A DNA stretch of 64,000 nt, taken from Lumbricus rubellus. Taxonomy: Eukaryota > Annelida > Clitellata > Crassiclitellata > Lumbricidae. The stretch lies in NCBI GenBank assembly GCA_945859605.1, contig OX243816.1, positions 37,546,676 to 37,610,675 of the forward strand, written 5' to 3'. This document shows positions 40,130 to 52,636 of this stretch, piece by piece. Every line of letters begins with the position of its first letter. Positions within the stretch are counted from its first letter, which is position 1. Below the pieces are notes generated by a model. It saw nothing but the letters and a program-made list of their open reading frames with translations. It was not told where the DNA came from and ran no database searches. A program made the translations under genes and the position numbers.

Positions 40130-41760
40130 CAACATAATTATCTTATCAATGTGCAGGTCAAACTAAAATCAACAGACAACATCACACCAAGAACCTTCAA
40201 GTTTTGAACCCCAGTTAAGCCTGGTGTTTCTGTTGGATCTGTCCCTCCCTCTGCACACACCCTAGGTCCTCTGACAATCATTTCATACGTCTTAGTACAG
40301 TTTATCTTATATTATAAGGTTACATGATTGTATAGTATACCCGACCAGTGCGTAACATGATCCAGTTCAGCTAGGATGGTGGCACTACAGGGTGGCGCAA
40401 AATAAACCGGGCTATTAGTAATTATTGCCTTAAACTATCATTAGACTGCAGAAATGACATAGAAAAATGGCATTGGTTTGGCGTTTAATATAGCCTAACA
40501 TTTAATGAACTGTAAAATTTCAGAGTTTTCTGAATGCGTAAGAAATTTAAGTCAAAGTGATGTCCTCCGTTTGCTGCGATAACCAATGATAATCGCTTGC
40601 GAAACTGTCCAATAGCCCGGTTGATAGTGTGCTCGCTGATTTCGTCCCAGCATGCGGTCAGAACTTCTTTCAAATGTTAAATATCTCGAATTCTCTGCCT
40701 GTAGACAAGCTACTGAAGCATTCCCCAGATCGAATAGTCTACTCTACGGGATTCAAGTCCGGACTGTTCGGTGGCCAATTTTTTGGTTCAATAAAGTCTG
40801 GAACGTGAGCAGTGAGAAAAGCAACTGTTTTTCGTGAACGATGAGCAGGTGCTCCATCCTGTTGGAAAGTGAAATTGTCACCAGAGTGAGCTATATACTG
40901 TCTGGCAGTAGGCTAATATGCTTAACAGTTCTACGAGATATACCAGTTTGACGTTCAATTTCTCTCGGAGATTTGCTTGTTCCCGGTTGGTCTTCTTGAC
41001 TTGAAATCAGTTCCCCGACCTTCGCTACGTTATCAGCCGTAGCCTACGAACCGATCGCGGTCGACCGCTACCCTGTTTTCTTTTAGTGTCGCCAGTTTCG
41101 TCGATCCTTTTAATCAAATCATTCAACGTATTTCGCTTCCATTGTCGTTGTGGGAATTCTCTAATCATTCGAAGCGAACCCCATCCTTTTTCGAGTCTTA
41201 ACGCACGAATTAACGATTTATCAATTGTCAGCAGACGCTTCGCCATGACGGTACAAAGAATAGCTAACGCCATAGAATACTGTCTTGATGTCAGTTTTAT
41301 TTTATGTAGCAATCTCATTTTTCTGTGTCATTTCTGTCTAATGATAGTTTTAAAGTGATAATTACTTTGATTATTCAAGCGATGCAATTGCAAAAACTAA
41401 TAGCCCGGTTTATTTTGCGCCACCCTGTATTTTGTAGATGGAATCAGCAGGTAAGTATCATCCGCATAGTGTGTAGGTCTATCTTGTTTTGTGAATGGCA
41501 TGGCCTAAATTTGGATATTGTTAGCATAAAATTCAAATGGTCCTAACCCCGAACCCTGTACTATGCTGCAGTTTATTTTTATGGTGGAGATGTCTCCGTT
41601 AAATTTGGTTGCATGATTCCGATCTTCTAGGAAGTCAACAATCTAATTGTAGATGTTGTCCTGGATGGGCAACTCGGCAAGTTGCTTCGCCAGTTAAGAG
41701 TGCAGCACTGTATCAAATGCCTTGCTGGAATCCAGTGCAAATAAATGTAGCCTACATACT
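40130..41760 (-). mobile_element. LINE reverse-transcriptase remnant, split by a mariner
   Basis: Minus-strand frame-broken fragments read like a Jockey/CR1-type RT. 41430-41760 gives CSIVQGSGLGPF preceded by a hydrophobic AFDT-like region. 40140-40387 gives KINCTKTYEMIVRGP and VQNLKVLGVML. The intervening 40388-41427 is a separate mariner-type insertion. Confidence 0.55.
40388..41427 (-). mobile_element. Mariner-like element with degraded transposase
   Basis: The ends CAGGGTGGCGCAAAATAAAC and inverse, with TA at both flanks (40386-40387, 41428-41429). The minus-strand coding remnants are an N-terminal HTH part (41025-41318: GWGSLRMIREFPQRQWKRNT, ETGDTKRKQGSGRPRSVR), a QDGAPAHRS-like DDE/D block near 40840, and a C-terminal part (40485-40673). 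The middle is deleted and frames are broken. Confidence 0.88.
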
Positions 41761-41927
41761 GACTCTCATTCAGAATCTCGGTGAGATTAGTAGCTATAGT
41801 GACACTAGGGCGACCGTAGTGAATCCGGTCGTCAAAATGCATTTAATGGTCTTTGAAGCCATGGCCTTAATTAGCCTGCATATTACTATTTATATCGGAG
41901 GATCTGTCCAGGATATTGCGTATGTGC

Positions 41928-42064
41928 GGTAATTTAGCCATACCGCATGGTACTGTATATTAGACCTATATAATATGTCTACTTGCCTCGTCGATTAATG
42001 ATTGGTAAGTGGTTCACCTAGGTCTCTGTGCATTTGCTGATTCGGCAAAGTCTAGAGTATTCGG
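41928..42064 (+). promoter_or_regulatory. Gene C promoter and non-coding exon
   Basis: GGTAATTTAGCC (41928-41939), TATA box CCTATATAATA (41965-41975), then CTACTTGCCTCGTCGATTAATG. The exon ends AGTATTCGG at 42064 before donor GTAAGT. Confidence 0.65.
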
Positions 42065-43529
42065 GTAAGTTTTTTAAATGGTTGAAAATTGGGGAGAGTG
42101 GGCTATATGGTGGCAAATGTTTAGATAATATTAAAGTCCACCTCTGCTAAAAAAGGCATAACCAATTCCTTTACAAAAAGCAGGGGCTATAGATTGATTT
42201 TCTTCGTGTTGTTCGGGTGAGATGCAGTCACTAGAACTGTCAATTAGGCCTAGTAACTTCCTATCTCGTCTATAAAATGTCCACGAAAACGAGAATAGGC
42301 CATCAAACAATCGAGAACTTTCCCATGGGAAGTTGCTTGCTGCTGTTAAACGACACTGCCATAACAAAGAGGATTGGTGTCGCCCTCCTTCTTTATCCAG
42401 GCTTGTGACTGGCACTGGCAGAATGCAACCAGTGGTGAAGTTTTTCCCCAGGGAAGACATCACTAGCCTATAATGCCGAAGAGCCCTCATTTCCATGTAG
42501 GCCTACCTGCGAATACGCCTGCTTCGTCTGTAAACGTCCTTGTTATTTTTGGTTATAGACTTCTAGTCCTTGTCGCCAGTTGTGGCGCCAGGATTTCAGT
42601 TGGGGGGGGGGGGTTGAACTCGCGAAGGAAATTTAGTAGTGTCGAAAACTCTAACTTTCATGGGCAACGCGGGTCCTGCATCTAGTAATATATATTATAT
42701 GAATATATATGTGAGGAAATTTAACGAAATGAGGCTTATATCGCATGCATGCAAATCAGAGATACAGTCGATTTTGTCTGAAAAGGGGTCACCTGGTCGA
42801 TTTTCTGTTTTTTTGCATTTTCGTCTAGTACAATATCTCGTCTACATTATTTTCTTAATATTATAGGCAATTTCGGACAGCAAATATTATTAATTAATTT
42901 TTATTTGAATTAACTCCAGAAATGTTTAACTCAAAGTATCCATTTTAGCCTGATTTCATCGTCATGTTACGCGTGGAAATGACCTTAGACCCCCATTAAA
43001 AATGGTATCGCCTGAAAGGTGGAGTTTTCTAGTCAGCATAGGTTCATTTTGAAGCTGACATCTTTCTGTTTAAAATGATGTATTGGAAGTGGCATTGTGT
43101 AGGACAATACTAGGCGTTGCTAAGGAGAAACAGACAAAAATCTTTCGTCGCAGTTTTCCGAAAGTTTGTGTAACTGAATTCTTAAGCTAAAAATAGTCAT
43201 AACTTTGTCAATTGACAATCAATTTTCATGTATGATGGCTCATTTTAACCAGAATTATGTGCACTAACTTAGGAAAACAAAACCTCAATTTTGATTTTCC
43301 ACCCCATAAGCCTCACATATATTATATATAATTACATATATAATATATATAATATATATTTATATGTTCAATACAATTCAATTCACTTTATATATACTGA
43401 CTGTGCAATATTGTATAATAAAACTGCAGCAAGGTCAAATGTGTACATGTATTTTGCATTTGTTCTTTCTTGTGACTAATGTTTTGTAGGTGTGCGTCCG
43501 TGTAAGGCTGTAAGCTGATATATAGAAGA
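42065..43529 (+). other. Gene C 5'UTR intron
   Basis: No gene. It includes a G(11) run near 42602 and AT-rich simple sequence at 43318-43365. The acceptor is probably GTTTTGTAG|GTGTGCG near 43490. Confidence 0.45.
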
Positions 43530-46500
43530 ATGAAGTTGGCAGCAGCTGTTGGTATCTTCTGCCTCTTTGTGACCGTCGTCAACGGTGCGACTTTCTCCGT
43601 TCTGTCGGTCATCAACGAAGTCGACGGTAAACAATTCAGTCTACTTTTAGGACAGCATGTTAACGTCTGGTCTAACCAAGTTGGACTTACATAGCACTGC
43701 TAACGTAATCGATAAAGTGGTTTATCCATTATAAGTGTAGTTTGATTTTCAGAAAATTAATGGCCAGGAGAGGCATTAGTTTATATATATGTATATCTAT
43801 ATAAATAAAAATGAAACTTTGCGATCCTGCGGTCACGATCACGCCGAAAGTGACGCACCAATTGTTTTGAAAATTTACCAAAACCTTCCATTCCGATACC
43901 GCAAGGTCACAACATTTCTTTCCCCGAAAAAACCCTATCGTTTCCACAAAAAGTTAACTTTGCAATCCGTTCGCCCGCCATTTGCAAATTTAACGAAAGC
44001 GCACGCTTGCAAAATTTCAGAATTGTCTTTAGCCGAAACACAGTGACGAAACATTGATGAGTTCGCGTCCCGTGACGTCATAAGCGACTCAATAAATAAT
44101 TCCATTACGAAAACGGCCTTCCAACATTCTTGGGCTCTATCCGCTGTCAGTAAAGGACGGTGTGAGGGAGAAAAAAAGCGGAGTGGGAGGGGACGGAGCG
44201 GAGGGGAAGGGGAGGGGGAGGGGAGGGTCTTTTCTGCCACAGCAACGCGTGGCTGGGTACAGCTAGTATATTATATATATATATATAAAAACAGACCTAT
44301 AATAGTGGTGCTGGTTCGGATCAGACCCATACTGCCATGTACATGTAAGCCTTGATACCAGCGTCAGAGGCAAACAGCGTAGTTAGGCCTATCTAATGCG
44401 ACTCCGGGTGGCATATAGGCATTCCGTACCCGATTTCGTAACATTGCAAGCTATAACGCTTTTTCATTGGCCGGTTCCAGATTATGAATATTCATAACCA
44501 ATGACGTGTTTAGTGCCTTCTCGTGCGCTGTTGTTGCTGCTGTTGTTGGCATACGGGGGGAAATGGCCGATTGCGGTGCGCTTAAAGTTATAAGGAGTTT
44601 CCATTCGATAGTGAAGTAATCGAAAGTGTGAAGGTAGACTTCTAATCAGAGCAAAAATAAAAATGCAAATGTTGCGCGTTGTTACTAGACTTTAGTTGCC
44701 TAAATTCGCACCAGTTGAATCTAGTGTTCCACACATTCCCAATTGTAACTTTAAAAGCACTAGTTTATTCAGTTTTCGTGAACTGTCTCATTTTCCATGC
44801 TTACTACTCGACAACTAGTAATATTTCGAGCTTATAAGTACAGTAGTTCATGCCAATCTCAGTTCTAGTGAAAATCATCCTAAATTTTAAACCTATGTGT
44901 AGTCTATGCGCAATTGCATATAGGCCTAATTACGTTTTATTAAGATGTGTGACGGTTATCTTCATTCAAATTATTCAAATTTGATTATTTTGAATCATGA
45001 ATCAGAACCCTTTGCATCCACGTTCACGGACCTTCTAATTCCACGTTCTGACTTCCTGACAGGAACAGATTTGTAGAAACACATCTGTACAGTTAAAAAC
45101 TAGCAAAAAGGTCACTGTCCTCCGATTGGAAGTGCCATGGAGGATGGGAAAGGAAAGAAGGGGTTGTGGCGTTATGCAGTTATAAACTTCCTTAAAACAG
45201 CCCTGTAAGAGTGAACGTTACTGCTGAATTATGAATAGCCTACATGTAAGTAGGCCTACCAATAAAAGCATTAATATGAATGCAAGTAGCCTTATGGCTT
45301 TACATAGTAGAAGCGCATTTGCTAAAAACATCAGTGTTACTCTGTTATCATTGCTCATCAAGAAATAATATTATCTTTATTCAACAATACGGTTGACAGG
45401 CCGCAATCTATAGTCTAATGACAACTTGTCACGATTCAGACATAGCGAAGTCCCAACATTTACTGTAACAGCTTGACCTACCTGCGGTAACCTGCCAATT
45501 GCTTAAATTTTAAATACAATTATTAAACTAAAATCGGGTGTTTAAATTTTTGAGTGAGGCAGTATAATAATAATTTTCGTCTATTCAACAATCCGGTTGA
45601 AAGACCGCAATCGGTTACAGTGTGCAATTATGCAGTTGAAACAGTTTCCTGGAACTCAGATTACAGAATACATAAATCTTAACTGAACAGACAGCCTGCA
45701 ATAGGCTACATGGAGCTAAAAGCAACTTAATTACAAAGCATATCCGCCCAATAATAAATCACGCAACGCAGCTTTATCCTATTATATGTAAAACTGTTTG
45801 GTGTAGGCTATCTATTTAATAAAGCACTTTATAAATCTTAGCAGGTAGCTGCCATAGCCCACTAGGCCTAATGAACGTAAAGGCCGCGAGTTATTAAACA
45901 TATTAGCCTAAGATTATTGATATTACCAACGCAAGCCGCAAAGTCTGTAAACAAAACGTGCTTAATGATGTCACGGGTTATGAATATTCATAATATGCGA
46001 TCGGCCAATGAGAAGGCGCTTAAGGCTGACAATGTTACGAAATCGGGTACGGAATGCCTATATGCCTCCGGGTGACGCTTTGGCGAATGATAACATAATA
46101 TTACTTTAAAATCTTGTAAGGTAATCCTAAATCAGGCACTGATGTTACTTCGGGTTTAGCCTTATCAGCAACGAAGCAATTCAGTGACGTAGGTGCATTT
46201 CTTGTTCTGAAGGTCAACCGGTGATCCAGTGTTCGGTCAAGAGGGGTGGAAAGACATACACTCTCAACGTGGGCGAAGAAGTCCGCCTGCCCTCTATCAA
46301 AGGCTCGTTCTGCATGGACTGCGGACCATGCGATGAAACAGGAATGAGTTGCAGGGACCTGTACCAGTAAGGTTTCATTGACGTACAATGTAGGCTACGG
46401 GCGGAGGGACGGGGAAACATCAAAGGTTGGATGGACGGGTGGAGGGAAGGGATGACGGAAGGAATGCCGTGGGCAAACAAGTACGAAGGATGGAAGGGCG

Positions 46501-47303
46501 AGATGAGGAAGGGGGTAAAGGAAGAAGAGATGGAATGAAGGAATAGGCGAACGGGCGAATGGAAGGAAGAAAATACAAAGGAACTATTTACAAAGAAGTC
46601 AAAAAATAAATAGAACTTTGCGCAAATAGCGATGCTGTGGTTCATTCTATGCATCGATCAATTAACGAGTCTGCAGTTAATTATGCTAATCAGTCAAACG
46701 AATGGATCAATGGATCAAACTGATTGGCTGGTTGTTTGCGGTATACAGACAGGCACTCCTATCGAAAGACAGTCAGTTGCTTAGACACTTGACTGCAGAC
46801 AGTTGGAATGCTTATCAATGATTTGTTTAAAAAAATATGGACTTAATAACATAACATTTCCGACAAGACACGAGAAGCCAGACTGAGATGGTATGGTCAT
46901 GTGGAGCCAGCGGAGGATACCAGCATCAGAAGAATAATGAAGGCAGAGGTACAGGGAAAACGCAGTCGGGGACGGCAGAAGAAGAGATGGATGGACATGA
47001 TCCAACAAGACCTGAAACATCTCAAGCTGAGGCCAGACGACGCTGGTCAAAGATCAATATGGAGACAGAGGATCCGAGTGGCTGACCCCTCCCCAGCGAG
47101 GGACTAATTCAAGCCCGAAGGAAAAGAAGAAGGACTTAATAACCTAACTGCAATTAACGACTTCGTTTAGGCCTATAACGGCTGAATTGCGATACATCTT
47201 GATTTTCAGGGGAGCTCCTGGCTGTCCATCCTATGTCCAACCTAAGCGTAGGCCTAAGCCTAGACCTAGGCCTAGGCCTAGACCTACATCACCGACGGAA
47301 TAG
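43530..47303 (+). CDS. Gene C: secreted six-cysteine peptide with Pro-Arg tail
   Basis: The exons are 43530-43626, 46213-46366 and 47210-47303 (phases 1 and 2), giving about 114 residues. The signal peptide is MKLAAAVGIFCLFVTVVNG. The core has QCS, FCMDCGPC and MSCRDLY; the last exon adds GAPGCPSYVQ and then a strongly basic proline-rich tail (PKRRPKPRPRPRPRPTSPTE). The tail codons are built from CCTAGG/CCTAAG repeats, the motif scattered through the local DNA. Such tails resemble Pro-Arg antimicrobial or nucleic-acid-binding peptides, but function is unknown. The introns hold a hAT-like element, an interspersed repeat and a LINE end. Confidence 0.7.
43765..44275. mobile_element. Interspersed repeat, copy 1
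   Basis: It runs from ATATATGTATATCTATATAAA to CGCGTGGCTGGGTACAGCTAG and includes a G-rich purine tract (44170-44230). An inverted relative lies at about 61429-62270 (CTAGCTGTACCCGGCCACG...). The class is unknown. It lies in intron 1 of gene C. Confidence 0.55.
44410..46066. mobile_element. hAT-like non-autonomous element, 1.66 kb
   Basis: The ends GGCATATAGGCATTCCGTAC and inverse. TCCGGGT (seven bases, possibly eight with CTCCGGGT) repeats at 44403-44409 and 46067-46073. TIR similarity extends about 40 bp, and a TATGAATATTCATAA palindrome recurs near both ends (44483 and 45978). There is no transposase frame. Confidence 0.75.
46854..47130 (+). mobile_element. LINE 3'-end fragment
   Basis: It encodes EARLRWYGHVEPAED, GKRSRGRQKKRWMDMIQQDL and DDAGQRSIWRQRIRVADPSP, the standard C-terminus of RTE-like LINEs, followed by a stop and an A/G-rich tail. 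It lies in intron 2 of gene C, 80 bp before exon 3. Confidence 0.75.
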
Positions 47304-48300
47304 GGTCCGGGCAAGACATGCATCTCAGCATCAACCATCTGCAGGAAATTTTTCTGATGAAGAAAGCGAAGGAATTGCTCCTTGTGCGATCATAGCTACC
47401 ATAACAACTACGAATACTGTTCTCTTATTTCAGTTGTAATAATATAATTATATCATACTATAGGCTAACAAAGTAGGCCTATTTGAAAAGCTATCGAACA
47501 GTTACTGGCAGCTGTAAAGTGGAAGACATAATAATATAATAGCTTCAGTTAAAGAAATTTGTTGTCTTAAAGATATTAAAATCGTCTAACGGTCAATAGT
47601 CCAGTAGCTCGAGATCTATTCCTCTGGTGTCTCAAAGGTTTAAGTCCAATGAACTCTAGGAGTAGACTGCGATTACACTTCCAAGTGAACTGATAGCAGC
47701 TCTGATATAATTATTTAACCGTATAACGACCGGCTACATATTATGTTTTCAAAGCATTTTAGTACACGCTGGTCGTTAAAGGGTTAAGCTGTAGATTCAC
47801 TTGTCGCATTAGATGCTTGTGCTTCTTAGAGTGTACTCAGTGTAGTCTTGATTGTATGTAGGTCTACGCAATAGAATCGTAGCCCTGTTGAATTTCTACA
47901 CATGAAATGCTTCGCTTCAATGCAACTACGAGTGCGGTTTGTGTTCGTTGTAATTTATATTTTAGCAGTTTCTTTCTTTAATCAATCTTGCGGCTTAAGG
48001 TCCACGGAAATGCCAGCAAATTAAAGTGCTAGCGAATTATTTAGCCCAAACTGTGTATACGTGCGGCAAAGTCACCAGTCCTCTCCTTCGCCGCCTGCTG
48101 CTACCAGCGACAGTGTACGGTCCAAGTACACATTTCTGTAGCACACTACTTTTTAATGAGCTGCCGTTGCCATATAACTCGCTTTGTAAAGTTGCATCAA
48201 AGAAGGCGGATATCCATGCAGGCCTTACGTTGTCCAGAATTCTGTGGGGCAGGGTTGATCCCCTGTCTATGGACTGAAAACGTAACGAGATCTCTCTGAG
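47304..48300. other. Gene C 3' flank (duplication unit)
   Basis: No gene. About 47500-47560 resembles the flanks of A and B (GGAAGACATAATAA...GCTTCAGTTAAAGAAATTTG). 47870-48300 is homologous to 5640-5995. Confidence 0.5.
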
Positions 48301-49720
48301 CACAATGTACGTACATGCCCGCATAGCAGTAGCAGTGGTCAATGGTCATCCTGGAGAACATAGACCTATAAATCATGAACCAGAAGGATAAAAAGACAAG
48401 GTCAGACCTAACAGCCGTGAGATATCTCAAACGAAAATATGAAGAACGTGTAAGGCCAAAGATTATAATAATTTATTATCTTAAAAAGTGCTATATATGG
48501 TAACACCAAGGTCTTGAATCGTCGACGAAACGGAATGGCGTGGAAATATTTCCGAGAGAATAAAATCAGTTTTCAGAAGATAGGGCATTGGAGGCATTAA
48601 AGGTGAGAAGGTTTGGTGTCACCCACGAGTGGAGAAAATTGATAGGAGTGTATACTCTGGATAGGTTCAACTATAAGTAGGCTGACTGGGATGAAGGAGA
48701 CCTATGGACAAATGCTTGGACATCATATGCAAAGTTAGAGCTGGCCATCAGCTCCACTGCTCCAGAGAGTTGTAAAAGTTGCCAAGTTGTACAAGGGATG
48801 GTGGGATGTCAGCCGTATACAGAACAGTTGGCCAATCTTCTGCAACAACACAAAACACTATCTTCTGTTTAGGGCCTACACCAAACAACCGTGCACCCAA
48901 TTCAACATCCAAATCCATCAGTATCACAGTTAAAGTAGGCCTAGAGCATCATCAATAAATCAGCGGTGACCTACATGTACTGTAGTATCGCAAAAAGCAG
49001 TTGTCACCAGAGACTAAAATAAAAAAATTGACACAAGGTTTTCGTGCAAAGTATGAGTCTATAAAAGTTATAGTTTGAATTGCTCAAATGTTTTGTATTC
49101 TAAATATAAGCACTAATGTGCATGTAAGCCCAAAGTTTTTAATACTGTAGTATTTGAAATACTTCATTGGATTTTAAACATAATATTTATCAAATATTTA
49201 TTAGGTTACTGTAGTATTTGTATTACTCCCCATAATGGTCCCTATAGTGCACGGGACATTATGGTATGATATATGATATGTGTGTGTGTGCGCGCGCGCG
49301 TGTGTGTGTGTGTGTGTGTGTGTGTGAGCACATGTGTTCTTTATTAGGCCTACAGATGTGGAGAAATGATGAAGGTTTATTTACGGACATGTACATGTAA
49401 GCATAGTAAATCAGACGTTTTTACAATAAAAACATCATAAATGCCCCAGTTTCAATGGCGGAGAGTAAACGAACCGTGAATCGAATTATTCTAACTCAGT
49501 CAACAAGACGCCAAGAAAAATAATTGTCACTAGCTTCACGTCTCAGTGCATGAAAGGCTTAGGCAACTTATCCTTATATGCAATGCATGTAAGCACACAT
49601 GCATAATTGCATATGTAAGTGGTCTTATACTGGTTTGCTTTCCCGCAGCGCATCTCATTTAGGACTGCATCTTTGGTGTGGCGATGCTTATCAAGCTGGG
49701 CAGTGGGCACCCTCATATCT
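48301..49720. other. Intergenic DNA, no gene seen
   Basis: AT-rich and unremarkable apart from a (GT)n/(GC)n microsatellite at 49278-49326. A region near 48520-48800 (TGGCGTGGAAATATTTCCGAG, GGATAGGTTCAAC) looks like decayed retroelement coding DNA without an intact frame. Confidence 0.4.
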
Positions 49721-50000
49721 GTGTGACATTGTCTCCCCCTTTCCACTTGCATAGACGGCCGCGCACTGCGCTCTGCTGTTCATGGGGACTTATTGGTGCC
49801 TTTCACTCGCTCTGCGACAATGCAGAGCCGTTTGTTCTCTGTGGTTGGTCTAACAACTTGGAATTGGCTTACCTTGACTATGCGACACCTTCTAAACTTC
49901 TCTCAATTTCACAAACTGTTGAAGACTTTTGTATCGCTTGATCTTTGCCGGGAGCGCCTCTGAGTAGGTACCTTGAAGGTACGTCATATAAATTAGGATT
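49721..50000 (+). mobile_element. LINE 3'-end fragment
   Basis: A degraded frame with RRPRTALCC and then the shared tail GGGAGCGCCTCTGAGTAG...TATAAATTAGG. It is the same family as 3600-3990 and 57925-57975. Confidence 0.45.
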
Positions 50001-50164
50001 GATTTATATAAATTGTCGTTATTATTATAATTATTATGTACCCAGTGCTTGCACTTTATATAGGCTATGTATGTAACTTGACTTCATGTTTCCTGCTCAA
50101 AGTTTGCTCAGTTTACCACCATACTAATATTGCTCATGAGTCTTTGTTTGTTTGTATGTGCACT

Positions 50165-50363
50165 TGTTATAGCGCCCCTTCAAGCTCTCTATACTCAGAG
50201 GCGCTCCCGATGCAGAGCGGACACTGCATCGGAGTTTCACGCCGAAGCGCTGAGCAATTGTAAGTGAAGGACTTGCCCAAGGTCCTTACGCGGGGAGGTG
50301 GATTCGAACCTCGGACCTTCCGGCTCCAAGGCAACGACGCCACCACTAGACCACCGCGCCCCA
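50165..50363 (-). mobile_element. tRNA-derived SINE, near full length
   Basis: Minus strand: GGCGCGGTGGTCTAGTGG (A box), GAGGTTCGAATCCACC (B box), the body GGACCTTGGGCAAGTCCTTC and CAGCGCTTCGGCGTGAAACT, and the tail GGGAGCGCCTCTGAG. Its tail matches the LINE 3' ends here, so the SINE probably uses that LINE for mobilisation. Confidence 0.75.
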
Positions 50364-50517
50364 CATGACTCAGGTGTCAACAACTCAACATGGACACTGG
50401 ACAGTTCATTTTCTCTGAACATACAGTAGACCTACATCGGCCAGGCACTTAGTCGTTACACCAAAACGTCCCACTATTATAGTCTTAATAAATCTGCGTA
50501 TCGAGTGTAAAATCGCA

Positions 50518-50680
50518 GGTGGTGATTTAGCCTTAGCGCATGCATGGGCTTTATGTATATACATATATTATATATATAATTATATAAATCTACTTGCCAC
50601 GTCGATTGATGTTTAGTAAGTGGTTCCCCTGTAACAGCTCTCCGTTCGTTCGTTGATACGGCAAAGTTTAGAGTATTCGG
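50518..50680 (+). promoter_or_regulatory. Gene D promoter and non-coding exon
   Basis: GGTGGTGATTTAGCC (50518-50532, identical to gene A), an AT-rich TATA region (about 50555-50588), then CTACTTGCCACGTCGATTGATG. The exon ends GAGTATTCGG at 50680 before donor GTAAGT. Confidence 0.62.
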
Positions 50681-51065
50681 GTAAGTTTGTTAAATGGTTG
50701 AAAATTGGTGAGATTGGAGATATTGATCACTTATTACTAAGTTATTAGATAGGCCTATGTCATATTGCTTACTGTAAATTTAAAAAAATAGTTTGATCCT
50801 TTGTTCCTTACTTTGTGCCACGATATGCATTAGGCCTATGCCGTCATGGTCATGGCTACATAAATAAATTGCCGCTAATAGAGTGACAAAATATCCTGCA
50901 AACACTTGTCACGCACACGCACACGCTCATACGTAGAAACACATTATTATGTAGATCTAAATTGTATACAAAATACATAAATAATTTTTATAATTCAACT
51001 GAAGCAACGTTGAAAATTGCAACATTATTTGTATTCGCGTGGCTGCTTTGTTTTAGGTGTGCAAC

Positions 51066-51508
51066 CATGGGCGCCCGCAGAAAATTTCGCAGGAGGGGGC
51101 AAAAATTTTACGATGGTCACGGTTGAATTTTTCAGTGCCAAAAGCATGAAAAAACAGTCCTGAAAATTAAAAACACCAGTATTTTTTCAAAGAGGTTTCT
51201 TAATGCAAATTTCTCAGTGTCATTTTGTGTATTATTTTTAATATGAATAGTTTCCTAAGTGCGAAAAAATTGTTAAAAATCCAAAAGTAGATGCTAAAAA
51301 GTAGGTCCATGAAGGGCACTATAAATATTTATTTTTATAGAGCTTTTAAACGTCAATTTATGACTTTCACTGTGTGTATCATTCGTATCATTAGTGTTTT
51401 AATGCAAAGAAATTGGTTAAAAACTCAAAAGTAGTATTTAGAAAAATAAGTGTCACTTTTCCAGGGGGGGCAAGTGCCCCCCCTTGCCCCTATGTGCGGG
51501 CGCCCATG
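51066..51508. mobile_element. hAT-type MITE, 443 bp
   Basis: The ends CATGGGCGCCCGCA and TGCGGGCGCCCATG are perfect inverses. TGTGCAAC is duplicated exactly at 51058-51065 and 51509-51516. It is non-coding, with G-runs near the right end. It interrupts the 5'UTR part of gene D just after the probable acceptor TTTTAG. Confidence 0.9.
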
Positions 51509-51544
51509 TGTGCAACTGTGTATTCTAAGTGATACGATAGAACA

Positions 51545-52244
51545 ATGAAGGTTTCAGCAGCTGCTGTTTGTATCTTCTGCCTCATCATCATTACCGTCGT
51601 CAACGGTTATAATTTTTTCGGTGACCCGGTCATCGCCGAAATCGACGGTGAACAATTCATTATAATTTTAAGAGCAGACACATAGCTTGTGATCTATGAT
51701 CAAGTTGGTACATAGGCCTACCTTAACATAATTCATAAGTATGGTACATAGGCCTACCTTAACATAATTCGTAAGTATTTCATCTATATCTCTATTGTGT
51801 CACTCGCAAAAATGGGCTGGAAAGACCGAAAGACATTTAATTTAGTCGTACTGATTCGGACCAGAATGCAAGCTACAAGGAGACTTTCCCAAGTCACTTT
51901 ACAAACTCACTTTCAAGGAATGTTTAATTTTCCCCCAAACGATCATTATCTTCAAGAGTAGTCTATATCCTACTTGTCTGCTGTAGCCTATACGTCTAGG
52001 CATACTATCGACATACTATCGACAGACCCATATTGGCCCTATAGGCAACGAAGCGATTGTGTAAAAAGAATGCATTTTCTGTTCTGTAGGTAAATATGTG
52101 ATTCAGTGTTTGGTCGACAGAGGTGGAACGAAGTACACTGTCAACTTAGGCAAGTCAGAGTCTTCGCCTGCCCAAGATCGACGGTCTTTGCTTCGAGTGC
52201 GGACCATGCACGGAATCAGAAATTGAATGTCGCCAGCTATACAG
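51545..52244 (+). pseudogene. Gene D: broken member of the six-cysteine peptide family
   Basis: Exon 1 (51545-51647) encodes an intact signal peptide (MKVSAAAVCIFCLIIITVVN). Exon 2 (52090-52244) is 155 bp against 154 in genes B and C. Its frame shifts after the NLGK codons where about four extra bases lie, giving TGA at 52224. The conserved Cys codons downstream survive in another frame. At 56157 a diverged exon 3-like sequence reaches TAA after three codons. It is probably a recent pseudogene. Confidence 0.65.
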
Positions 52245-52636
52245 GTCAAACAGCATTGATGCACGAAGAGGATGTGGAAAAATCAAGGGTTGATGGACGG
52301 AAAGAATTAAGCTGGACGGACGTAGGGAAAGACGGGTGGATGAAGGACGGATTAACGGATGGACGGAAGGGCGGGTGGAATGGAGGAAAGGATATGAGGA
52401 AGCAGCGACGGGGGAAGGCAGAGAGATTGAAAGAAAGGAATAGAGGAAGAAGGATGAAGGAAAGAATGAATGGACGGAAGATAAGACGGATGGGATTTAT
52501 GGAAAAAATACAATAGAAAATATGAATGAAGGTAGAAAGAAGGTAATAAAGGTATATTGGGACGGTCATCACCACATTTTGGTTCTGCACATAAATATTT
52601 TTGAAAGCATTTAGCTGTCAAGCGTAGCCTACGCAG

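Noticed and set aside
46214..46654. Ser/Phe/His-rich minus-strand ORF over gene C exon 2 (similar ones at 52246-52621)
   Set aside because: They come from the complement of the purine-rich GGAA tracts after exon 2.
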